In this document: positions 53,208 to 62,905 of the stretch, one piece after another
How positions within the stretch are numbered: position 1 is the stretch's first letter
Layout: each line of letters starts with the position of its first letter
Source: an uncultured Lachnospiraceae bacterium
Lineage (GTDB): Bacteria; Bacillota; Clostridia; Lachnospirales; Lachnospiraceae
Assembly: GCA_949948735.1 (NCBI GenBank)
Contig: CATLGV010000002.1
Coordinates: 62,001-126,000, forward strand
Direction: 5' to 3'
Length of the DNA stretch: 64,000 nt
The notes under the pieces: model-generated
What the model saw: only the letters and a program-made list of their open reading frames with translations
What the model was told of the DNA's origin: nothing
Database searches by the model: none
Translations under genes and position numbers: made by a program

Positions 53208-54134
53208 ATGCTGTATATTAATAATTTGACAAAAAACTATGGTTCTTTTACGGCGGTCAATCATCTGACGCTGCATATTCCCGAAGGGGATTTGTTCGGC
53301 TTTGTGGGGCCCAACGGCGCGGGGAAAACGACGACCATCCGGATTGTCTGCGGGCTGCTTCGGGCGAGCGCAGGCTCTGTAATCATCGGAAATACCGCGG
53401 CGGCTGCGGGCAGCAGGGAGATGAAAAGGCTGATTGGATATGTGCCGGATTTCTTTGGGGTGTATGACAATCTCAAGGTTCGGGAATATATGGATTTATA
53501 CGGTTCCATGTACGGTATGTATACGCGGGATATTGCGAAGCTGACGGACGACCTGCTGGAGCTGGTCAATCTTTCCGATAAGAAAGAGGTTTATGTGGAC
53601 ACGCTTTCCCGCGGCATGAAGCAGCGTCTGTGCGTGGCCAGAGCGCTGCTCCATAATCCGAAGCTGCTGATTCTGGACGAGCCCAGCTCCGGGCTGGATC
53701 CCAGAGCGCGGGTGGAAATGAAGGAGCTGTTGAAAAATCTGCATTCCATGGGCAAGACCATTGTGATCAGCTCCCACATCTTATCGGAGCTTTCGGAAAT
53801 GTGTAACAGTATCGGAATTATGAACCGCGGACAGCTTATAACGGCAGGACGCATTGAGGATATTCTGCAGCAGCTTTCCGGCGGGAGCCGGCTTTGCGTG
53901 CGGATTGCGTCCGGTATGGACAACGCCGTGCGCCTGATGAAGGAACAGGCGGGTCTGGTGGTGGAGTCGGTTCGGGAAAACGAGATGATTGTCTCGGGCA
54001 GCATAACAGATGAGCAAATCAGCGCGTTGATCGGCAGGCTGATTCAAAATCAGGTGATACTGACCGGGTTTTACAGGGAAGAAGGAAATCTCGAGACCTT
54101 GTTTATGCAGTTGACAGGAGGTGGCGCACAGTGA
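53208..54134 (+). CDS. ABC transporter ATPase (ABC-2 type exporter)
   Basis: A 308-residue ATPase: Walker A GPNGAGKTT, Q-loop equivalent GYVPDFFGVYDNLKVREY, signature LSRGMKQRLCVARAL, Walker B LLILDEPSSGLDP and switch His in ISSHILSE. The C-terminal tail of about 90 residues resembles the regulatory extension of ABC-2 exporters. GGAGGGTGAT lies before the ATG. The stop overlaps the permease start. Confidence 0.93.
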   Translation: MLYINNLTKNYGSFTAVNHLTLHIPEGDLFGFVGPNGAGKTTTIRIVCGLLRASAGSVIIGNTAAAAGSREMKRLIGYVPDFFGVYDNLKVREYMDLYGSMYGMYTRDIAKLTDDLLELVNLSDKKEVYVDTLSRGMKQRLCVARALLHNPKLLILDEPSSGLDPRARVEMKELLKNLHSMGKTIVISSHILSELSEMCNSIGIMNRGQLITAGRIEDILQQLSGGSRLCVRIASGMDNAVRLMKEQAGLVVESVRENEMIVSGSITDEQISALIGRLIQNQVILTGFYREEGNLETLFMQLTGGGAQ

Positions 54135-55042
54135 GAATCAAATGGAACCCTATCGTAAAAAAGGATCTGCGCGTGGCGGCCCGCAGTATGCGAATCAGCT
54201 GGGGGCTTTTTGCCTATGAGGCGCTGCTGACAATGGTGTTTTTGATAGCGCTGGCGGTGATACAGGCGGACAGCCGGAGCATCTACGGCAGCGGTAATGT
54301 CTACAATCATCTGATTTATCTGTTTCCGGTGATTGCGATAGCGCAGGTATTTATCGTCACGCTGATTGTGCCGATTCTGACCGCGTCCGCCATTTCGGGT
54401 GAGCGGGAACGCCAGACGCTGGATATTATGCTGACAACCTGCATGTCGCCCTTTTCCATCGTGCTGGGAAAGGTAAGCTCCGCGGTGGTGCACATTCTCT
54501 TCTTTGTGACGGCGGGCATGCCCATTATGGCGCTGGCTTTTGTGGCGGGCGGACTCAATTGGATGAACCTGTTTTATTTTGTGCTTGCGATTATACTGCT
54601 GTCTGTGCTTGCGGGCAGCATCGGTATTTTTTGTTCGGCGCTCTGCCGCAGAACCATAACCGCGGTCATCTTGTCGTTTGCGTTTTACTTTGTCTTTGGC
54701 ATCCTGACCGGTGTGCCGGTTGTGATAGACGGTGCTTTGAGACAGTGGGAGGGCGTAGGGGATTCTATGCTGTTTTTGCTGTTTAATCCGATTGTATTTT
54801 TTGAGGAGTTTTTCATGCAGCTGATGTCTGAGGAATCGATCTTCGGCAGTGTGGGATATGTGTTTTCCAAAAGCGACGTGGGCTTTCTGACGTATCATCT
54901 CGCGAAGGGAAAGCTGTGGATGCTTGTATCTGCCGCATGTCTGACTGCGACGGCAGTCCTGTTTATGCTGGCGGCCGCGTGGAAGGTAAATCCGATACAT
55001 TCCTCCGCGGGAAGGCGGCCGTCAGGCAAAAGGGCGAAATAA
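54131..55042 (+). CDS. ABC-2 type permease
   Basis: A 303-residue membrane protein with six predicted helices, beginning with GTG at 54131 overlapping the ATPase stop. The segment SGERERQTLDIMLTTCMSPFSIVLGK is the typical ABC-2 coupling helix. It pairs with the ATPase. The substrate is unknown; the operon context suggests a role in cell-envelope or surface-structure assembly. Confidence 0.9.
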   Translation: MRIKWNPIVKKDLRVAARSMRISWGLFAYEALLTMVFLIALAVIQADSRSIYGSGNVYNHLIYLFPVIAIAQVFIVTLIVPILTASAISGERERQTLDIMLTTCMSPFSIVLGKVSSAVVHILFFVTAGMPIMALAFVAGGLNWMNLFYFVLAIILLSVLAGSIGIFCSALCRRTITAVILSFAFYFVFGILTGVPVVIDGALRQWEGVGDSMLFLLFNPIVFFEEFFMQLMSEESIFGSVGYVFSKSDVGFLTYHLAKGKLWMLVSAACLTATAVLFMLAAAWKVNPIHSSAGRRPSGKRAK

Positions 55043-55094
55043 AGAAGACGGAAATAAACGGATGGAATAACAAGGCTGAGAGGGAGGTTATTGC

Positions 55095-56447
55095 ATGGAC
55101 CAGAAGGCGTTTGTCCGATTCATACAAAGCTGCCGCCGCAGATTAAACGCGGCGGCAGCGCTCAGGAATATTGTGTCTGCGCTGATGATCGGCGCGGGAG
55201 CGGGTGTGCTTTTACAGGCCGCGGCTTTCGTGCTGCCTTTTTATTACGTTAATCTCTACACGGCTTTGACGCTGCTTGCGGCAGTCCTGGCGGCGCTTGC
55301 GGCGGCGTTTGTCAGACGGACGACGTCCAGACAGGCGGCGCTGGTGATAGACAGCTTTGGCTTTGAGGAACGCATTGTGACGGCATATGAGCGGCTCGGG
55401 CAGGAGGGCGGGCTTCTTGAGCTGCAGCGGGCGGACGCGATGCGGCAGCTTGGGGCGCGCAGGGACAGCGTGCGTATCCCGTTGTGTCCTCCGCCCGGGA
55501 AGCTGTTTGCGCTTGCGGGAATGTCCGCGGCGCTGCTGGCGCTGGCGCTTACGCCCGCAAAGACGAAGGAGCGTGCGCAGGAGCTTCATGCGGTGCGTCG
55601 GGAGGCTGAAGAAAAAGAACAGGAAATCGAGGACGTTATGGATGCGCTGGAGGAGCTGGCACAGGAGGAGCTGACACAGCAGCAGCAGGCGGCAGTGGAG
55701 CAGATGGTAGAAAGCCTGCAGATGTCGCTTTCCGAGTATCAGCAGGCGCGCTCGGCTGAGATGCTTGCAGCGGCGGCAGAGAAGCTGGACTATAAGTACG
55801 GGGAGATGAACAGCCAGCTTACGAATCTGGTGCAGAGTCTTGCGGACAATCCGGTGATTGCGGTGGAGGCGATAGAATCCATGCAGCAGCTGGCACAGCA
55901 GATGCAGGACAGGGCTCAAACAGCACTTGCACAGGGACAGGACGGGAACGGCCAGCCGGGAGCCGGGAATTCGCAGCAGGGCTCCGGGAGCGGTCAGGAC
56001 GACGGCAATGGCAGCGGCGGAAGCGGTCAGGGTGACGGGAACGGTCAGGGCAATGGCGACGGTGACGGAAGCGGCCAGGGCAATGGCGGCGGTGACGGAA
56101 ACGGTCAGGGCGACGGTGACGGAAGCGGTCAGGGTGACGGTGACGGAAGCGGTCAGGGCAGCGGCGACGGCAGAGGAACCGGAAGCAGCAGCGCTGCCCA
56201 CGATTACGTGAGCGTGCCAAACGCGATTGCGGACAGCGGGAACCTGCTGGGAAATGCCGCAGGCCATGATACGTCCGAATATTTCTTTGGGCAGAACGGC
56301 CTGAGCTGGGAGGGGGAGCATATCTCCCATGAGGCGGTTATCGGAAGCTATGAGCAGAACGCCTATGAGGGAATTGCGGCGGGACGCTACCCCAGCGGTA
56401 TGGAGGACGTTATTAAGGAATATTTTGCAAGCTTTAACAAAAAATAA
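55095..56447 (+). CDS. Coiled-coil membrane protein with Gly/Asp/Gln-rich repeats
   Basis: A 450-residue protein with two N-terminal membrane helices (about 22-45 and 52-75) and another near 138-155, then a long Glu/Gln-rich coiled coil (about 160-275). A low-complexity stretch of about 80 residues (about 280-362; GDGSGQG-type units) follows, then a conserved-looking C-terminal region ending EYFASFNKK. The coiled-coil layout recalls DUF4175-like proteins found with MoxR and VWA genes. GGGAGG precedes the ATG. It probably scaffolds the MoxR/VWA complex at the membrane, which is inference. Confidence 0.6.
   Translation: MDQKAFVRFIQSCRRRLNAAAALRNIVSALMIGAGAGVLLQAAAFVLPFYYVNLYTALTLLAAVLAALAAAFVRRTTSRQAALVIDSFGFEERIVTAYERLGQEGGLLELQRADAMRQLGARRDSVRIPLCPPPGKLFALAGMSAALLALALTPAKTKERAQELHAVRREAEEKEQEIEDVMDALEELAQEELTQQQQAAVEQMVESLQMSLSEYQQARSAEMLAAAAEKLDYKYGEMNSQLTNLVQSLADNPVIAVEAIESMQQLAQQMQDRAQTALAQGQDGNGQPGAGNSQQGSGSGQDDGNGSGGSGQGDGNGQGNGDGDGSGQGNGGGDGNGQGDGDGSGQGDGDGSGQGSGDGRGTGSSSAAHDYVSVPNAIADSGNLLGNAAGHDTSEYFFGQNGLSWEGEHISHEAVIGSYEQNAYEGIAAGRYPSGMEDVIKEYFASFNKK
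55950..56175 (+). repeat. In-frame tandem repeats coding for Gly-rich segment
   Basis: Units such as GGTGACGGAAGCGGTCAGGG recur with a period of about 24 bp, keep the reading frame and are nearly identical at DNA level (56064-56160 best). Such repeats can gain or lose units by slippage. Confidence 0.75.
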
Positions 56448-56476
56448 GGGTTTTCAATATGGAGGCAGTGAGGAAT

Positions 56477-57445
56477 ATGGGCGAATGGGATAAGAGCAGA
56501 TTACAGGACGCGGGATATATGGCAGAGCGGCTCGCGGCCTGCGAGGCGGAGATTCAAAAGGGGATTATCGGACAGAGGGAGATTATCCGTCAGGTGATGC
56601 TGGCGATGCTCACCGGGGGGAACGTGCTTCTGGAGGGCATGCCGGGCCTGGGCAAGACAAGGCTCGTTGGCACGATAGGGAAGGTCTTTGATCTGTCCTT
56701 TAAACGGATTCAGTTCACGCCGGATTTGATGCCAAGCGATGTGACCGGTACCAATATTATTGTCAGAAACGAGCAGGGAAACGCATTCTCCTTTTCGCGC
56801 GGGCCGATATTCGCAAACCTGATTCTGGCGGATGAAATCAACCGCGCCACGCCAAAGACACAGTCGGCGCTTCTGGAGGCCATGCAGGAGCACACTGTGA
56901 CGGTAGGAAACGAAAGCCACAGGCTGGCGGAGCCGTTTTTTGTGCTGGCCACGCAGAATCCCATCGAGAACGAGGGGACCTATCCGCTGCCGGAGGCGCA
57001 GCTGGACCGGTTTATGTTTAAAATTCTGGTGCGCTTTCCGTCCAAGGAGGAGCTGCGGGGGATTGTGGCATTGACGGAGGGCGCAGGAGCGCCTGTGATA
57101 GAGAAGCAGATTGACGGGGAAGGGCTGCTGGCCGCACGGGCGCTGGTAAACCAGATTCCGATTGCCGACGCGGTCATGGATTACCTGCTGGAGCTTGTTA
57201 TGGCGACGCATGCGCCGCATCCCCACATCCGGGAGGGGGCGAGCCCCAGAGCGGCGCAGGCGCTGATTCGCGCTTCAAAGGCGAAGGCGTTTCTGGAGGG
57301 ACGGCTCAACGTCTCCTTTCAGGATGTGAAGGAAACGGCGTATCCCGTACTGCGGCATCGCATCATTCCCAGCTTTGACGCTGTCAGCGAGGGGATTACG
57401 GAGGACGACATTATTCAAAAGCTTCTGGCGCAAAGAACGGAGTAG
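56477..57445 (+). CDS. MoxR-family AAA+ ATPase
   Basis: A 322-residue chaperone-like ATPase: Walker A EGMPGLGKTR, Walker B LILADEINRATPKTQSALLEAMQE, sensor 1 FFVLATQNPIENEGTYPLPEAQLDRFMF and the C-terminal lid region. The ATG at 56477 is preferred over 56459 because GAGG and GGAGG precede it. MoxR proteins remodel client proteins with VWA domains; here the DUF58 and triple-VWA proteins encoded next are the expected partners. Confidence 0.93.
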   Translation: MGEWDKSRLQDAGYMAERLAACEAEIQKGIIGQREIIRQVMLAMLTGGNVLLEGMPGLGKTRLVGTIGKVFDLSFKRIQFTPDLMPSDVTGTNIIVRNEQGNAFSFSRGPIFANLILADEINRATPKTQSALLEAMQEHTVTVGNESHRLAEPFFVLATQNPIENEGTYPLPEAQLDRFMFKILVRFPSKEELRGIVALTEGAGAPVIEKQIDGEGLLAARALVNQIPIADAVMDYLLELVMATHAPHPHIREGASPRAAQALIRASKAKAFLEGRLNVSFQDVKETAYPVLRHRIIPSFDAVSEGITEDDIIQKLLAQRTE

Positions 57446-57450
57446 AAGAT

Positions 57451-58335
57451 ATGATACCTGACGCTGCATTTTTTGACCGGCTGTCCCGGCTGCGGTTAGC
57501 CATAGGGCAGAAATCGTCCATGAACCTTACGGGAAACCGCAAATCTATACAGAAGGGCTCCTCCACGGAGTTTTCGGATTTTCGGGAGTATCTGCCGGGA
57601 GACGATATCCGCCGTATAGACTGGAACGCTTATGGGCGGCTGGACCGGCTTTATATAAAGGAATATATGGAGGAAAAGGAAGCGGTTATTTCCATTTTGC
57701 TGGATACCAGCGCATCGATGGATTACGGCGCATCCAAAAAGAGCGGGCTTGCCGGTATGCTCGCGGCGGCCTTCGCTTATCTGGGCCTCAATAACATGGA
57801 CAGAGTGATGCTTTATGATATGAAGCGGATGCAGGCGCCGTTTGCGGCGGCCGGCGGGAAGAAGGCCCTGCCGCGCCTGACAGGGTGGCTGGAGCAGTGT
57901 GCCTTTGACGGGACGGTGGACGTTTTGGCGGCTGTCAGGCAGCTTCCCGTGAGGAATCCGGGCGTGACGGTTATCATCAGCGACTTTTTGCAGGAGGCTT
58001 TTTTGAATCAGGAGGAGCAGGCCATGGAAAAGCTGCTGCGGTTCCTGGATTATAAGAGGCAAAAGGTGATTGTGCTGCATGTGCTGGCGCAGGAGGAGCT
58101 TGCGGTGGAGATGACCGGAACGCGCAGGCTGATCGACATGGAGGAGCGTACGACGCTGCATGTGACGCTGGATTCGGGCAGTATCCGCCTGTATGAGAAA
58201 GCCCTGCAGGACTTTCTGGCATATCTTGGGCGCGCATGCGCGAAAACAGGCGCGTTTTATGCGGTATGTAATACCCAAACCGATATATATCAACTGATTT
58301 TTCAGGAATTAAGAGGCTGTACGGAAATAGTCTGA
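57451..58335 (+). CDS. DUF58 domain protein
   Basis: A 294-residue protein of the DUF58 family, with the signature GSSTEFSDFREYLPGDDIRRIDW and a following VWA-like fold that includes a MIDAS-type DTSASMDYG (metal-binding Asp-x-Ser-x-Ser). It has no membrane segment. It follows the MoxR gene by 5 bp and precedes the 1502-residue VWA gene by 9 bp, the usual gene order for a MoxR-DUF58-VWA set. Confidence 0.92.
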   Translation: MIPDAAFFDRLSRLRLAIGQKSSMNLTGNRKSIQKGSSTEFSDFREYLPGDDIRRIDWNAYGRLDRLYIKEYMEEKEAVISILLDTSASMDYGASKKSGLAGMLAAAFAYLGLNNMDRVMLYDMKRMQAPFAAAGGKKALPRLTGWLEQCAFDGTVDVLAAVRQLPVRNPGVTVIISDFLQEAFLNQEEQAMEKLLRFLDYKRQKVIVLHVLAQEELAVEMTGTRRLIDMEERTTLHVTLDSGSIRLYEKALQDFLAYLGRACAKTGAFYAVCNTQTDIYQLIFQELRGCTEIV

Positions 58336-58344
58336 GGTTACAAT

Positions 58345-61300
58345 ATGATATTTGAGAGTTTATGGCCGTTGTTCTTTCTGGCCGCAGTCCCGGTGATCGT
58401 AATTCTATATTTGCTGAAGCCCAAGGGCGTGGAGCAGCTGATCTCCTCAAATCTTCTCTGGAAGCGGCTGCTGCGCAATGAGCGGTCGCGCACCTTCTTC
58501 GAAAGGTTTGTCCACAATATTCTGATGTATCTGCAGATATTGATCGCGGCGCTGCTGGTGATTGCGCTGATGTCTCCGTTTATACGGACGGACGCCGGGG
58601 GCGGGGGGAGGAAGATCCTGATTCTCGATACCAGCGCGAGCATGCAGCACACGGGGGCTTCGGGGCAGACGCGGCTTGAGGAGGCTGTTGGACAGGCATG
58701 CGACGACATACGGACGTCGGAGGACACGGCGTTTTCGATTGTTACGGTGGATGCCGCGGGCGCGCAGCTTCTTGCAGTGGACATGAAGGACGCTGACAGT
58801 CTGGTGCAGACCCTGAAAAGCATAGAATGCAGCGACGGCGGCGGAGACCTTCTGCTGGCGCAGGGGATTCTGGATATGCTTGCGGGAAAGGATGCGGAGA
58901 ATGCGGCGGAGGCAATCGTCTATACGGACGGCGCAGGCGCGGCGGGATTTGAGCAGCTGGGCGCAGGCATGGAGAAGGAGCTTCATGTGGTGGGAACACC
59001 CTGCGCCAATGTGGCCAACGAATATACGGTGTTCACCCAGCGGGAGGATCAGCTTTACGACGTTATTGTCAGCGTGGCAAATTACGGCGGCGCGCAAGCC
59101 TCCTTCGACATCAGCCTGCACGATGCGGACGGCAGTATTCTTGCGCTTGCGCAGATGCGCCTTGCGCCTTCCGAGAGCAGAGTATGCCTGTTTGAGCAGG
59201 TGGACTGGCGGGGAACAACGCTGGAGTCGCGTCTTGGCGGCATTACGTTTGCGGACGGTGCGCCGGACAGCCTGCAGCGGGACAATGTTTCCTACGCGGT
59301 AAAGGGGCGGGAGAACCTTATCGACGGACTGCTTGTAGGCAGCGGCAATACCTTTATCGAAAACGCGTACCGCGCGGTTACGGGCACAAGCATTACAAAG
59401 GCAAGGACGGATGCCGCGGTGGAAGCGGCGCAGGAATACGGAATCAGGACGCCGCTTCGGGAAAGCGGCTATAACGTGGTCATCTACGACGCGGGTACGC
59501 TGCCGCAGCAGGCGGACACAAACCGTCTTGTTTTCGGCGACACCGGCGGAGAAGTCGTCGAGACGCTGGAAAACGTAGTGCTGGATATGACGGACTGTGA
59601 GCTGACGGCCGGGCTGTCGGGGTTTACCATAGGTGTAAATAAGGCATACTGCTTTGCGCTGCCGGAGGGGGCGGAGAGCTTTTTGACGTACGACGGGAAA
59701 TGCGTGGGTTACTATTGGGAGCAAGACGGCAGGAAGGAAATTGTGACAGGCTTTGACATCCGCGAATCGGACTTTCCCCTGCGGGCAGAGTTCCCGGTTT
59801 TTCTGGCAAACGCGATGCGTTATCTCTCGGACACCTCGTGGCTGGCTGCGAACGTGTACTATGCGGGGGAGGAGCTTGCCCTGCAGCCGTGGGCGGAGCC
59901 GGATGAAGGCCTGACGGACACACATCCGGACAAGGCCGGTCTGTACTGGCTGACGGCGGAGGACTACGAGGAGCCCTATGTGGTGAGATTTCAGACTGCA
60001 ACGGAGTCCGACGGAAGGGCGCAGGCAGCTTCCGTCAATAACGCGGACGAGCGGCAGCTGCGGATGGTAAAGCAGACGCTTCGGAACCTTTTTCTGCTGC
60101 TGGTATTGGCGCTTTTAGTGGTCGAGTGGATTGTGTATGTGCGCCAGCAGCGTTATCGGGGCAGATTTTATCTGATTATCAGGGGCATTGTGCTGCTCTG
60201 CGTGCTGCTTGCGTTTTTTGACGTTCGGATTCACAGGGGAAGCGATAAAACGGCTACGGTATTTGTGGTGGATCTTTCCAACAGCAATGAGTCCCACCTT
60301 GAGGAGATGGACGCGTATCTGAGCGGCATGGTGAACAAGATGCCGCCCGGAAATGTCTACGGCGTCGTGACCTTCGGAAAGAATGCGCTGGTGGAGCAGT
60401 TTCTGAGCGGCGAGCGGCACTACGGCGGACTGATGACGCTGCCCGAGAAGACGGCGACCGATTTTGAGGAGGCGGTCTCGAGGGCGCTCACGCTTATTCC
60501 GGGCGACTGCGGCGGAAGAGTGGTGGTGCTTACCGACGGAAAGCAGACCAGAGGGGACCTTCGGCAAATAGCGCAGGCGCTGACCGCGGGCGGGACGGAA
60601 TTTTTAGCGCTGCTCTATGAGGATGCGGAGACGACGGACGCTTATGTCGACAACGTGATTTTGCCGGCATACCTGCATCCGGGGGATAAATATTCGGTGA
60701 CAGTGCTGGTGGAAAGCAATTACGATACCGATGCGGTGATTGCGCTGTATAACGGAAGCAGGCAGATCTCGGCCAACAGCGTGCATCTCAATAAGGGCAG
60801 CAACCGGTTTGTATTCGGCGCGCAGGTTGACGAGGCTGTCTCCGGCGGCGCGACGGAAAACCTGCGGGTGCAGGTACAGGCGCCGGGAGATGCCTGTGAG
60901 GAGAACGACTTCTTCAGCGCTTACGCCGTGGTAAAGGCGCCGCCGCAGATACTGCTGGTTTCAGGACGCGATGCGAATGTTTCCGGCTTCGGCGCGGTGC
61001 TTGGCGCCGCAGGCTGTGATTACAGTATGGTTTCCGCGCTGAACGCACCGGCGGATATCAATGAAATGCTGGCATATAAGACGATCATTCTGGCGGATAC
61101 GTATATTGACGATTTGCCGGCAGGATTTGTCGAAAATCTGGAAACCTATGTGAAGGATTACGGCTGCGGATTTATCTGCTGCGGAGGCGAGAACAGCTTC
61201 GCGCTGGGCGGATACAGGAATACGGCGCTGGAGACTGTGCTGCCGGTGGACATGCAGCTGCGGGGCGTGAATGAGATTCCCTCTATGGCGATGGTGATGG

Positions 61301-62853
61301 TGATTGACCATTCCGGCAGCATGACGGGGACGGAGGGCGCAGGAATCAGCAATCTCGATATTGCCGTCCGTGCGGCCCAGGTGGCGGTGGACAATCTGCG
61401 GGAGGAGGATTATGTAGGGATATTGACCTTTGACGATAAGTACGACTGGCAGGTGGAGCTCCGGCAGGCGGACGACAAGTCTGCTATCAGGGAGCTGGTC
61501 GGGCAAATCAAGGAAGGCGGCGGCACGACGATCAAGCCCGCGCTGGAGGAGGCCTGCAGGGTGCTTTCCGGGAGCGACGCTTCCGTCCGGCATGTGATAC
61601 TGCTGACGGACGGTATGGGGGAGACCGATAATTTTTCGGATGTGATTGCAGCCTACACGGACAGCGGCATTACGCTTTCTACTGTAGCGGTGGGGACAGG
61701 CTCGGACACGAAGCTGCTGGAGCGTCTGGCAGATAACTGCGGCGGCCGCTATTACTATTCCGATGTGTCGAGCGACATTCCCCGAATCTTTGCTCAGGAG
61801 GTTTTTCTGGGCGGAGACAGCTATATTAAGAACGGTGTGTTTTCCCTGTCGGTGCAGCGCGGGCATGAGCTGACCGCGAATCTGTTTCAGGAGGGCTGGC
61901 CGGCGGTGTACGGGTATATCTGCGCGACGCCCAAGACGGCGTCGAGTCCGGTTATTGTATCCGGAGAAAAGGGAGATCCGATTCTCACCGTATGGCAGTA
62001 CGGCCTTGGCAGAACGGCGGCATGGAACAGCGACGTCACGGGAGAGTGGAGCGGCGCTTTTGCGGGACAGGCGGATTACGTGCAGCTGTGGAAGCGGATT
62101 GTGGACTATGCGGCCGGGAACGCGGATATGGGAGAGGACAGCGTGAATGTGGTTACGGCCGGCGGATATACGGAGGTGTCCTATGAGACGGCGGGGTACG
62201 GAAGCGGCACGGAGGTGCTGGTGACGATGATAGACCCCGAAGGGAACACCTCCGAGGAAAAGCTACATGCGACGGCGCCGGGGAAATACAGCGCCAGGCT
62301 CTCTACACCGCAGACGGGCTTGTATCATTTCAATATCCGGCGGACCGAAAACGGGGAAATCCAAGGCTACATGACAACAGCCGCGGCGGTGCAGTTCTCG
62401 GATGAATACAAATTTGACGTGAGCACGGACGCGTTCGTGCAGTTTGTCACACAGTACGGCCGGATCATCACGGCGCAGGATACCATCTGGACGCGGCTTC
62501 CGGTAAAGGCAAGAGAGAGTTACCCGCTGGCAGGCTGGCTGACGGCGTTTGCGATTCTCCTGTTTCTGGCGGATGTGGCAATGCGCCGGTTCCAATATGT
62601 GCCCAGGCGGACGGTCAGGACGGGGCGAGACGGGAAAAAGCCGCAGCTTCCGGCACAGGACGTGCAGGGAGCGGAAGAGCTGCAGCCGGCGGCGGATACG
62701 CAGAGCAGCCGGTCGGCGGATGCGGTAAAGAAGGACGTCGAAAAGAAGTCCGGAAAGAAAAAGAAGCAAAAGCAGCCGGAGCAGACGCTGGATACCTCGC
62801 AGCTGCTTCGAAAGAAGGGGGACCGCAATACCGACGGCAAGGGCCGGGAATAA
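58345..62853 (+). CDS. Giant triple-VWA membrane protein (BatA-like fused to VWA/GATase-like)
   Basis: A 1502-residue protein that looks like two proteins joined. The first part starts with the BatA-like N-terminus FLAAVPVIVILYLLKPKG and has a VWA domain with MIDAS DTSAS at about 95-99, ending in a helix near 585. The second starts with helices at about 585-630, then VWA-like DLSNS (about 642) and a GATase-like segment (about 870-960; LLVSGRDANVSGFG, ICCGGENSFALGG). A full VWA with DHSGSM follows (about 988), and a last helix near 1395-1412 precedes a Lys-rich tail. It probably senses or assembles an envelope structure with MoxR. Confidence 0.8.
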   Translation: MIFESLWPLFFLAAVPVIVILYLLKPKGVEQLISSNLLWKRLLRNERSRTFFERFVHNILMYLQILIAALLVIALMSPFIRTDAGGGGRKILILDTSASMQHTGASGQTRLEEAVGQACDDIRTSEDTAFSIVTVDAAGAQLLAVDMKDADSLVQTLKSIECSDGGGDLLLAQGILDMLAGKDAENAAEAIVYTDGAGAAGFEQLGAGMEKELHVVGTPCANVANEYTVFTQREDQLYDVIVSVANYGGAQASFDISLHDADGSILALAQMRLAPSESRVCLFEQVDWRGTTLESRLGGITFADGAPDSLQRDNVSYAVKGRENLIDGLLVGSGNTFIENAYRAVTGTSITKARTDAAVEAAQEYGIRTPLRESGYNVVIYDAGTLPQQADTNRLVFGDTGGEVVETLENVVLDMTDCELTAGLSGFTIGVNKAYCFALPEGAESFLTYDGKCVGYYWEQDGRKEIVTGFDIRESDFPLRAEFPVFLANAMRYLSDTSWLAANVYYAGEELALQPWAEPDEGLTDTHPDKAGLYWLTAEDYEEPYVVRFQTATESDGRAQAASVNNADERQLRMVKQTLRNLFLLLVLALLVVEWIVYVRQQRYRGRFYLIIRGIVLLCVLLAFFDVRIHRGSDKTATVFVVDLSNSNESHLEEMDAYLSGMVNKMPPGNVYGVVTFGKNALVEQFLSGERHYGGLMTLPEKTATDFEEAVSRALTLIPGDCGGRVVVLTDGKQTRGDLRQIAQALTAGGTEFLALLYEDAETTDAYVDNVILPAYLHPGDKYSVTVLVESNYDTDAVIALYNGSRQISANSVHLNKGSNRFVFGAQVDEAVSGGATENLRVQVQAPGDACEENDFFSAYAVVKAPPQILLVSGRDANVSGFGAVLGAAGCDYSMVSALNAPADINEMLAYKTIILADTYIDDLPAGFVENLETYVKDYGCGFICCGGENSFALGGYRNTALETVLPVDMQLRGVNEIPSMAMVMVIDHSGSMTGTEGAGISNLDIAVRAAQVAVDNLREEDYVGILTFDDKYDWQVELRQADDKSAIRELVGQIKEGGGTTIKPALEEACRVLSGSDASVRHVILLTDGMGETDNFSDVIAAYTDSGITLSTVAVGTGSDTKLLERLADNCGGRYYYSDVSSDIPRIFAQEVFLGGDSYIKNGVFSLSVQRGHELTANLFQEGWPAVYGYICATPKTASSPVIVSGEKGDPILTVWQYGLGRTAAWNSDVTGEWSGAFAGQADYVQLWKRIVDYAAGNADMGEDSVNVVTAGGYTEVSYETAGYGSGTEVLVTMIDPEGNTSEEKLHATAPGKYSARLSTPQTGLYHFNIRRTENGEIQGYMTTAAAVQFSDEYKFDVSTDAFVQFVTQYGRIITAQDTIWTRLPVKARESYPLAGWLTAFAILLFLADVAMRRFQYVPRRTVRTGRDGKKPQLPAQDVQGAEELQPAADTQSSRSADAVKKDVEKKSGKKKKQKQPEQTLDTSQLLRKKGDRNTDGKGRE

Positions 62854-62905
62854 CGCAAGGACACAACGGGGCGCGTCGGGGTGCCTCTCACAGAGGAGGA
62901 AGACA

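Noticed and set aside
55950..56175. Tandem repeats considered as a CRISPR array
   Set aside because: Units are about 24 bp with no unique spacers and encode a continuous Gly-rich protein segment.
55212..56330. Repetitive minus-strand frame over the Gly-rich repeat gene
   Set aside because: Mirror of the tandem repeat; the plus-strand gene has the ribosome binding site and operon spacing.
58447..59925. 492-codon minus-strand frame inside the triple-VWA gene
   Set aside because: Low-complexity Arg/His/Leu shadow; no start signal.
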